Source: Bacteroidota bacterium
Lineage (GTDB): Bacteria > Bacteroidota > Bacteroidia > CAIKAF01
NCBI GenBank assembly: GCA_023432985.1
Contig: JAEZEQ010000038.1
Location: forward strand, 1 to 11,020
DNA: 11,020 bases
Direction: 5' to 3'
The first letter of the stretch is position 1. Each line of letters starts with the position of its first letter. This document shows positions 5,832 to 11,020 of the stretch, one piece after another. Under the pieces are notes generated by a model. The model was not told the origin of the DNA, ran no database searches, and saw nothing but the letters and a program-made list of their open reading frames with translations. The translations under genes were made by a program, and so were the position numbers.

Positions 5832-6830
5832 CTATTTATTGTTGTTTTTACTGCCTTTTTCGATCATTTCAGAAATCATTGCCGCCGTTTCCACAGCTCT
5901 AAGTCCGTCATAAGCACTCACGGCAGGCTCAGTTCCATCTACGATAGAGCGATAAAATGCGTTTAATTCCTCATAAATGGCGTTATTTTCTTTAATTTCG
6001 GGCTGATTGAACCATACTTGTTTTTTAGGTTTATTGGGGCCCAGGTCAATATGCGGACTAAAAGGGTCGGGGTCGCCAACTACATCCGACATTTTCAGGA
6101 TTTCGCTCTTTTTCTCCAAAAAATCTACGCTTACATAAGCATCCTTTTGAAAGAATCGCATTTTGCGCATATTTTTCATAGACATACGGCTGGCGGTAAG
6201 ATTGGCTACACATCCATTTTCGAATTCGATTCGGGCATTGCAGATATCCGGACTTTCGCTCACGATAGAAACGCCATTGGCATAGATTTTCCGCACATTG
6301 CTTTTGACTACAGAGAGAACAATATCTATATCGTGAATCATAAGATCCTGTACAACCGATACGTCCGTGCCGCGGGGGTTGAATTGGGCGAGGCGGTGTC
6401 CTTCTATAAATCCGATTTTATTCAGATAAGGAAAAGCGGCTTGAAAAGCGGGATTAAATCGTTCGACGTGGCCTACCTGCACCAATACCTTGGCTTCATG
6501 AGCCAGATCGAGCAATATTTGGGCTTCTTTTACATTTTCGGTAAAAGGTTTTTCTATAAAAACATGTTTGAACTTCCGGAGAGCGGCAGCGGCATATTCG
6601 AAATGGAAAAGTGTGGGGGTAACAATATCGGCGCAATCGATTTCATGCATCAAAGCATCCGAATTGTCGAAGGCTTTTACATCGAGCAAATCCGACACTT
6701 CCTTTCTCACTTCGGGTGATATATCGTAGAATCCGACCACATCGAAACCCGGAATAGATTTAAGTAAGCGCAAATGAATTTTGCCCAGGTGTCCCCCACC
6801 CCAGACTCCGATTTTAATTTTATTCGACAT
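5832..6830 (-). CDS. Gfo/Idh/MocA-family NAD(P)-dependent oxidoreductase
   Basis: A 332-residue cytosolic sugar oxidoreductase. The N-terminal Rossmann domain has GVWGGGHLGKIHL (8-20) and an acidic/aromatic turn FYD (34-36). The family EKP signature is at 93-95 (FIEKPF), with catalytic Lys K94. The C-terminal domain begins around QVGHVERFNPAF (118-129) and contains DLMIHDIDIVLS (162-173), with H166 and D167 the usual catalytic-site residues. The GHVERFNPAF and MIHDIDIVL segments resemble nucleotide-sugar 3-dehydrogenases of the WlbA/GnnA sort, so UDP-N-acetylglucosamine-type substrates are plausible (inference). No aminotransferase partner is in the window. It is the first gene of a leftward group leading to a lipoprotein and a polyprenyl-phosphate sugar transferase, consistent with supplying a modified sugar for a surface glycan or lipid A. 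Confidence 0.92.
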   Translation of the reverse strand: MSNKIKIGVWGGGHLGKIHLRLLKSIPGFDVVGFYDISPEVRKEVSDLLDVKAFDNSDALMHEIDCADIVTPTLFHFEYAAAALRKFKHVFIEKPFTENVKEAQILLDLAHEAKVLVQVGHVERFNPAFQAAFPYLNKIGFIEGHRLAQFNPRGTDVSVVQDLMIHDIDIVLSVVKSNVRKIYANGVSIVSESPDICNARIEFENGCVANLTASRMSMKNMRKMRFFQKDAYVSVDFLEKKSEILKMSDVVGDPDPFSPHIDLGPNKPKKQVWFNQPEIKENNAIYEELNAFYRSIVDGTEPAVSAYDGLRAVETAAMISEMIEKGSKNNNK

Positions 6831-6932
6831 TATTCTTCCTGTTATTTCGTCATTCGTTTATATTGAATAGTAAAGACCAATCCTTATTCTTCTGATTAAG
6901 AAAAGGCTAAATGCATCTCCTGCTATTTGCTT

Positions 6933-6940
6933 CAAAAGTA
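6933..6940 (-). promoter_or_regulatory. Candidate -7 element for the polysaccharide cluster
   Basis: On the minus strand this is TACTTTTG, matching TAnnTTTG. It lies about 100 bases upstream of the oxidoreductase start, in the 224-base divergent region shared with pcm, whose own -7 element has the identical sequence. No clear -33 TTG is present at the usual distance, so support is moderate. Confidence 0.4.
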
Positions 6941-7042
6941 AAGTAAACAAAGGGGTAAGTTGGAATAAAAACCATATAGCTTTAAACAACCTTATGTTAA
7001 ATTCATAAAAAAAAATAAAGAGTGAAAAGTCGATAAACATTG

Positions 7043-7050
7043 TACTTTTG
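7043..7050 (+). promoter_or_regulatory. pcm -7 element, implying a leaderless mRNA
   Basis: TACTTTTG matches the Bacteroidetes -7 consensus and is followed by only four bases before the ATG at 7055. Since transcription starts a few bases downstream of this element, the mRNA should begin at or next to the start codon. This also argues against the TTG at 7040 as start, since it would lie upstream of the promoter element. The -33 region is not recognisable. Confidence 0.5.
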
Positions 7051-7054
7051 TCGT

Positions 7055-7705
7055 ATGATACAGGGCGATGGATATGTAGAACAAGGCTTAAGAAAGCAAT
7101 TGGTTCAATTACTTAGAGAAAAGGGCATTACAGATGATGCGGTATTGGCTGCGATTGGAAAAATTCCGCGTCATTTATTTGTTGATTCTGCATTGCGCGA
7201 GTTGGCCTATAAAGATATGGCATTGCGCATAGCGGCTGATCAGACCATATCTCAGCCTTATACCGTTGCCTTTCAAACCCAGATGTTGCGAATAAAAAAG
7301 GGAGATAAAGTTTTAGAAATAGGCACAGGCAGTGGGTATCAGGCGGCGGTTTTACAGGAGGTCGGGGCTAAGGTTTTCAGTATAGAACGTCAGAAAGAGC
7401 TCTTCGATAAAACCAAGTTATTTTTAAGCAAATTGGGCTATAGTCCCAAAATGGTATATGGGGATGGATTCAAGGGTATTCCCGGTTATGCGCCCTATCA
7501 AAAGATAATCATCACAGCAGCGGCGCCTGTATTTCCGGAGGAATTATTTGCACAATTGGCAGCGGGTGGATTAATGAGTATTCCTTATGGAGAGGGAGAA
7601 AATCAGAAAATGTATTTAATTGAAAAAGGGCTGGACGGTCAATTGCACAAGACCGAGATGGGCGATTTTAAATTCGTGCCCATGTTGCAGGGCAAGGCGA
7701 GGTAA
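7055..7705 (+). CDS. pcm: Protein-L-isoaspartate O-methyltransferase
   Basis: A 216-residue SAM-dependent enzyme that methylates L-isoaspartyl residues in damaged proteins so they can be repaired to aspartate. The sequence carries the family signatures: IPRHLFVD (37-44), QTISQPYTVAFQ (63-74) with the active-site Ser/Pro region, the SAM-binding motif KVLEIGTGSGYQAAVL (85-100), the post-I acidic strand FSIER (108-112), YGDGFKG (135-141) and ITAAAP (153-158), closing with FKFVPM (205-210). Length is typical. I chose ATG 7055 because residue numbering then matches the family and the promoter element at 7043-7050 lies just before it; a TTG at 7040 would add five residues. It is a single gene, divergent from the polysaccharide cluster and convergent with the T9SS array. 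Confidence 0.95.
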   Translation: MIQGDGYVEQGLRKQLVQLLREKGITDDAVLAAIGKIPRHLFVDSALRELAYKDMALRIAADQTISQPYTVAFQTQMLRIKKGDKVLEIGTGSGYQAAVLQEVGAKVFSIERQKELFDKTKLFLSKLGYSPKMVYGDGFKGIPGYAPYQKIIITAAAPVFPEELFAQLAAGGLMSIPYGEGENQKMYLIEKGLDGQLHKTEMGDFKFVPMLQGKAR

Positions 7706-7830
7706 GTTTTCAGCTCGCATTCGATTTACTTTCACATAGAAAATGTTTCGGCAATACTACTCTGTATAAAAGCCGGGTTCACATACAGAGCATAAACAGC
7801 ATCTAAATAGGTAAAAAAACTTTTTCAGCA
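7706..7830. other. Convergent intergenic region between pcm and the T9SS array
   Basis: 125 bases between two converging genes. The only structure seen is an inverted repeat, CTCTGTAT (7760-7767) with ATACAGAG (7783-7790), around a 15-base loop. No T-run follows it on either strand, so it is not a standard intrinsic terminator, although it is in the right place to end one or both transcripts. Confidence 0.35.
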
Positions 7831-8901
7831 TCATTTTTTGATGATTTTATGGGTTTGCACATTCCCCTTTTCATCGCTGCATTTTAGTATGTAGACACCC
7901 GGTATTAAGCCATCTAATGAGATAGTAGTGGAGACATGAGGGTATATATACATATCCGACTTAACAACTTGTCCGTTCAATGCGAATAACTGAGTCTTAA
8001 ATGAATAAGGCGAAGAATTTAGAATAGAGAGTTGATTTATAATCGGATTGGGATAAAAAAGTAGATTTTCATTATTCGAAAAATACTTCTCATTAGAAAG
8101 GGAAATGTAAGAAAGGCAATTCGTGAAAAAAGTATCTGCCAGGAAAAGGGGCACTTCATCCGATTTAAAACAGGTAATTTTATTTTTAACAATTGGCCCT
8201 TCATCAGGGAAATCGGGTTTGAAATAATCGAAATTAATCCGGACAGATTGGCAACCCATTACTGTATTTATTGTAATGTCCTGACTTAATTTATATCCAT
8301 ATTGAAATCCAAAAGAATCGCTTCCTACAATTATACCATTTCCAACTTCGGCTATATTGCCTAAAGAATCGCACTGTTCAAGTTCAATGTTTTTTGAAGG
8401 GTAACCATTGATCGAAAGCGGAATGATAGACTTTACATACAGATATACTTTTTCATTTAATCCCAATTCCGGATTTTTCACCGTATAAGGCCAAATATCT
8501 CCAACCTGCGGATTATTGTACCAATAAAATGATTTGTTCCCATTATTCAAATTAACTAAGAAAACACTATCGTTTTGTGTTTGGAAAATGTCAGAACCGC
8601 GACTTTCAATGTTTTTTAGAACGGAAGTATACACACCATTATTAAAATAAATATCTTTCAATTGTCTCTCATATCGAATCACTCTGCACGTTTCATTATT
8701 TATAATGGTGTCGCCGACATGCCAAGCACGAATATAGCCATTTTCGTATAGCGGATTCATGCTTCCAAGCATAATATTTTGCTGAAAGTGACTGTAATAA
8801 ATTTCTGTCCCCGAATGTGGAAAAGTTTGATTTTGTGCGACAGAAATCGAGGTTATGAATATGCAAAAAAACAAATACGAAATGCTAAAAAAAACTCTCA
8901 T
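7831..8901 (-). CDS. T9SS-sorted secreted protein (array member A)
   Basis: A 356-residue exported protein. A Sec signal peptide (about 1-22, ending SVAQ) is followed by FPHSGTEIYYSHF. The centre has blocks shared with array member C: GYIRAWHVGDTIIN (55-68), FYWYNNPQVGDIW (125-137), NGYPSKNIELEQCDSLGN (165-182) and INTVMG (211-216). The last 75 residues are a type A T9SS C-terminal sorting domain: FYPNP (282-286), a beta-rich segment with LNGQVV, GVYILKCSDEKGNVQTHKIIKK at the end. Such domains direct outer-membrane translocation by the Por system and are then removed, with the protein usually anchored or released at the surface. It is the last gene of a leftward array, 6 bases after member B. 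The function of the central domain is unknown. It has its own distinct signal peptide, unlike B and C. Confidence 0.85.
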   Translation of the reverse strand: MRVFFSISYLFFCIFITSISVAQNQTFPHSGTEIYYSHFQQNIMLGSMNPLYENGYIRAWHVGDTIINNETCRVIRYERQLKDIYFNNGVYTSVLKNIESRGSDIFQTQNDSVFLVNLNNGNKSFYWYNNPQVGDIWPYTVKNPELGLNEKVYLYVKSIIPLSINGYPSKNIELEQCDSLGNIAEVGNGIIVGSDSFGFQYGYKLSQDITINTVMGCQSVRINFDYFKPDFPDEGPIVKNKITCFKSDEVPLFLADTFFTNCLSYISLSNEKYFSNNENLLFYPNPIINQLSILNSSPYSFKTQLFALNGQVVKSDMYIYPHVSTTISLDGLIPGVYILKCSDEKGNVQTHKIIKK

Positions 8902-8907
8902 ACTAAT

Positions 8908-9894
8908 TTATTTTTTGATGATTTTATGGGTCTGAATGCCTCCATTTTCATCCGTAAATTTCAGGAAATATAAACCATTTTTAAGATTAGAAAGATTTAA
9001 TTTTGTAGTGCTGTTTGAACTGATTTTAATTTGTCTTTCGATTTGTTTGCCCTGAATGTCTATCAATTGGCCACTGACTGAGAAATTATTTTCATTTTGA
9101 ATCCATAAATCAGAAGAAGTGGGGTTGGGCAAAATGGATAAATTAAATCCACCTTCCCATTGTTCTGTGGTTAAGTTTTGAAACCAAAGAGATTCAGACA
9201 CGCAATGGTTTTGTAGCGGCATAGCATTATCATAATAGCAAAAAAGCGAATAAAACGGTGTCCATTCACTAATAACAGTAGAGGTACAGGTTGGGAACTG
9301 ACCGCCAATAACATGAGGAACAACGGCAAGATCCATTGAAAGTATACGCTCATTATAAGTAACTTCAAAAGGTGTTCCGTATGGATCTTCATATTTCAGT
9401 TTGTAATATCTGGAAACAATGCCATCGGCAGTATTTGTGCCCACCTCTGTTACCCAACCTTTTCGAGAGAGTTCATTCCATGCGCAGGGATCGTCCTGCC
9501 AAGAAATATAATTTATTTGGTTTCTCATTGGGGTATAAGCAGAATCGCCAACAGAAAGCGAGAAATCTCCCAGTAAAAAAAAGGTATCAACAAGAGAGTA
9601 ATAGATATCTCCGTTCACTAAAAAATAAGGAATGGTATCTATATTTTTCACTATATGATTAGGGTAATAATAGGGATTCACTAAAGTACTACTATATTCC
9701 ACCAATTTAACCACCCCATTAGGGGCGATAGAATCGCCAACATAAACCAGTTTTTCTCCACCTTGATCAGCCAATGCCATTGGAACTTGAGGGTTACCCT
9801 TAATAATCCAAGTTGCTCCGGGCATTGGGAAGCTTTGTGCCTGGACTTGCATTCCAAATAAAAATGTAATAAGTATACAGTATATATTTTTCAT
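8908..9894 (-). CDS. T9SS-sorted secreted protein (array member B, distinct passenger)
   Basis: A 328-residue exported protein. The first 27 residues, including the signal peptide ending VQAQ at residue 20 and then SFPMPGA, are identical to those of member C. The centre (28-250: TWIIKGNP, VYVGDSI, KLVEYSS, KLKYEDPYGTPFEV) shows none of the A/C blocks, so the same leader is joined to a different, unrecognised domain. The C-terminus is a T9SS type A sorting domain: SILPNPTSSDLWI (253-265), LIDIQGKQI (278-286), NGLYFLKFTDENGGIQTHKI. Cysteine-bearing loops (DDPCAWN, FPTCTST, FCYYDN, NHCVSE) may form disulfides. It is transcribed leftward, 5 bases after C and 6 before A, so translation is likely coupled. 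Surface or secreted localisation is well supported; the biological role is unknown. Confidence 0.85.
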   Translation of the reverse strand: MKNIYCILITFLFGMQVQAQSFPMPGATWIIKGNPQVPMALADQGGEKLVYVGDSIAPNGVVKLVEYSSTLVNPYYYPNHIVKNIDTIPYFLVNGDIYYSLVDTFFLLGDFSLSVGDSAYTPMRNQINYISWQDDPCAWNELSRKGWVTEVGTNTADGIVSRYYKLKYEDPYGTPFEVTYNERILSMDLAVVPHVIGGQFPTCTSTVISEWTPFYSLFCYYDNAMPLQNHCVSESLWFQNLTTEQWEGGFNLSILPNPTSSDLWIQNENNFSVSGQLIDIQGKQIERQIKISSNSTTKLNLSNLKNGLYFLKFTDENGGIQTHKIIKK

Positions 9895-9953
9895 AATTCT
9901 TAGTTTTTGATGATTTTATGCGTTTGCACATTCCCTTTTTCATCGCTGCATTT
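9815..9953. repeat. Direct repeat copy 1 across the B/C gene junction
   Basis: This 139-base segment is the same as 10882-11020 except for one base (9841 C versus 10908 T), a silent Gln-codon difference. It covers the last 17 codons of the upstream gene plus its stop, the 5-base spacer, and the first 27 codons of the downstream gene. Offset between copies is 1067 bases. Confidence 0.95.
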
Positions 9954-10961
9954 TAGGATATAGATACCGGGTTTAAATTCAGAAAGCAAAATTGTAGTTG
10001 TGCTTTGAGGTGTTATTGGAGTATTCGTCTGAATAATTTGTCCGGTTAGACTAACAAGCTGAACCTTTAAAAAGCTGGACTCCGATTTATTGACAATAGA
10101 GAGTTTGTCTTGTACCGGATTGGGGTAAATATGCAAGTCATTATTCATAATTTCATATTTATCATCAGAAAGAGTAATATATCCCATGCAATCTGAAAAG
10201 ATGTCTGAATTATGATAATAAGGTATTAGATTGGATTCAAAACAAATAAGTTGTGAAGTGGTCTCAGAATAGGGCATATCTACCGGAAATAAATCCCAAA
10301 AAAAGTTGAATTCAAACCTATAGGGTATCATTCCCATAAGCGTATTAATAGAAAAAGAGTTTGGAAAAATGTAAAAGCCGTATCCATTGCTAAATGAATC
10401 ATAACCCGTATAATAGGCTATAGAACCAGAAAAATTACCCAAGCTATCACTTTGCACCACTTCAATATTCTTAGATGGGAATCCATTCAAATCGTACAGG
10501 CTTACACTTGTAACCGTTAGAAAAACTATATCTGTGTCGTTCATTAAAACATTTGGTACATTATAGGACCATACATCACCAGGCTGCGGATTATTATACC
10601 ATAAAAATTCTTTTTTAAAAAATTGAGGAAACATTCTATATACTGTATCATTAGACGTAGAATAATAAACAGATCCTATTTGTTGCACTGCGCTTAGTGA
10701 TGTCGATCCGGAGAGGTAAGTGTCTTTAGTTTGTGTTTGATAAATAAATTCAGACCAAATTGTACCATTTATGGTAGTATCACCATCGTGCCAAGCATGA
10801 ATATATCCTTTTTGAAATAACAAGTCATTTGGCGAAGACTGCTGTTGGTAATGGTTTATATTACAACTGTACCACATCTCCGCTCCGGGCATTGGGAAGC
10901 TTTGTGCTTGGACTTGCATTCCAAATAAAAATGTAATAAGTATACAGTATATATTTTTCAT
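9900..10961 (-). CDS. T9SS-sorted secreted protein (array member C, homologue of A)
   Basis: A 353-residue exported protein. The signal peptide (1-20, ending VQAQ) and following SFPMPGA are identical to member B. From about residue 28 on it is homologous to member A: GYIHAWHDGDTTING (52-66), FLWYNNPQPGDVWSY (119-133), NGFPSKNIEVVQSDSLGN (159-176), SINTLMG (204-210) and a C-terminal T9SS type A sorting domain from IYPNP (278-282) to GIYILKCSDEKGNVQTHKI. A and C thus share a passenger of unknown function, while B in between has a different one. The stop is TAA at 9902-9900; the start ATG is 5 bases from the tail of a further gene. No promoter is seen before it, so the array's promoter should lie beyond the right edge. 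Confidence 0.86.
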   Translation of the reverse strand: MKNIYCILITFLFGMQVQAQSFPMPGAEMWYSCNINHYQQQSSPNDLLFQKGYIHAWHDGDTTINGTIWSEFIYQTQTKDTYLSGSTSLSAVQQIGSVYYSTSNDTVYRMFPQFFKKEFLWYNNPQPGDVWSYNVPNVLMNDTDIVFLTVTSVSLYDLNGFPSKNIEVVQSDSLGNFSGSIAYYTGYDSFSNGYGFYIFPNSFSINTLMGMIPYRFEFNFFWDLFPVDMPYSETTSQLICFESNLIPYYHNSDIFSDCMGYITLSDDKYEIMNNDLHIYPNPVQDKLSIVNKSESSFLKVQLVSLTGQIIQTNTPITPQSTTTILLSEFKPGIYILKCSDEKGNVQTHKIIKN

Positions 10962-11020
10962 AATTCTTAGTTTTTGATGATTTTATGCGTTTGCACATTC
11001 CCTTTTTCATCGCTGCATTT
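10882..11020. repeat. Direct repeat copy 2 across the C/D gene junction, runs off the window
   Basis: Second copy of the 139-base segment (see 9815-9953). It is identical but for one silent base and is still matching at the last base of the window, so its true right boundary lies outside. Confidence 0.95.
10967..11020 (-). CDS. 3' end of a fourth T9SS-sorted protein gene (array member D, partial)
   Basis: Only the last 17 codons and the TAA stop (10969-10967) are in the window. They encode KCSDEKGNVQTHKIIKN, identical to the end of member C, i.e. the extreme C-terminus of a T9SS type A sorting domain. The gene continues past the right edge and is 5 bases upstream of member C, so the array has at least four members. 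Its passenger is not visible. Confidence 0.85.
   Translation of the reverse strand, partial: KCSDEKGNVQTHKIIKN

Noticed and set aside
6018..6719. 233-residue open frame antisense to the Gfo/Idh oxidoreductase
   Set aside because: It lies wholly inside a gene with complete family motifs on the other strand; the translation has no coherent domain and reflects codon structure of the real gene.
7040..7054. Upstream TTG start for pcm
   Set aside because: It adds five residues (MYFCR) not expected in the family, and would begin upstream of the -7 promoter element; ATG 7055 is better.
7760..7790. Inverted repeat CTCTGTAT/ATACAGAG as an intrinsic terminator
   Set aside because: No T-run on either strand and a long 15-base loop; kept only as a note on the intergenic region.
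9815..11020. Direct repeats as an insertion sequence or CRISPR-like array
   Set aside because: The repeats are coding sequence of successive paralogues with no transposase, no terminal inverted repeats and only two long copies with gene-sized spacing.
7831..11020. T9SS array as a toxin, adhesin or enzyme system
   Set aside because: No catalytic motif, repeat domain or known adhesin fold is visible in the central parts, so no function beyond export is assigned.

Overview
The window looks like a chromosomal segment of a Bacteroidetes bacterium, probably from the Flavobacteriia/Sphingobacteriia side. Three things point there: proteins with C-terminal Por/type IX secretion (T9SS) sorting domains, a low-GC genome, and promoters with the Bacteroidetes -7 element TAnnTTTG rather than a sigma70 -10 box. 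Shine-Dalgarno sequences are scarce, and several starts are TTG or GTG. I see no tRNA, rRNA, CRISPR array, insertion sequence or phage gene.

Layout. (1) 1-308 has no convincing gene, but holds a leftward promoter at its left edge. (2) 309-1746 is a rightward two-component pair: a NarL/LuxR-type response regulator and a one-membrane-segment histidine kinase that starts at TTG one base after the regulator's stop. (3) 1747-1995 holds a strong rightward promoter followed about 170 bases later by a perfect 14-bp bidirectional terminator, so it may encode a short unannotated transcript. (4) A leftward 3-hydroxyacyl-CoA dehydrogenase (2883-1996). (5) Two rightward paralogous cysteine-rich mini-lipoproteins (2990-3184, 3265-3447); the promoter of the second sits in the loop of the terminator of the first. 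(6) A leftward surface-polysaccharide cluster (6830-3495): Gfo/Idh/MocA oxidoreductase, an unknown lipoprotein and a polyprenyl-phosphate sugar-1-phosphate transferase. (7) A rightward protein-L-isoaspartate methyltransferase (pcm) with a probably leaderless mRNA. (8) A leftward tandem array of T9SS-sorted secreted proteins (three complete genes and the tail of a fourth at the right edge), separated by only 5-6 bases.

How the genes may work together. The Gfo/Idh oxidoreductase could supply or modify a nucleotide sugar, and the membrane transferase would load the first sugar phosphate onto the lipid carrier for glycan assembly; the lipoprotein lies between them with near-zero spacing to the transferase. 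The T9SS array encodes exported proteins that share a signal peptide and sorting tail but carry different central domains. The most unusual part of the window is this mosaic array: a 139-bp segment covering the end of one gene, the junction and the signal peptide of the next is repeated 1067 bp away with one silent difference, while the protein bodies downstream are unrelated. I did not find a clearly new multi-gene system; the best leads are the passenger-swapping array, the candidate small RNA and the promoter-in-terminator arrangement.
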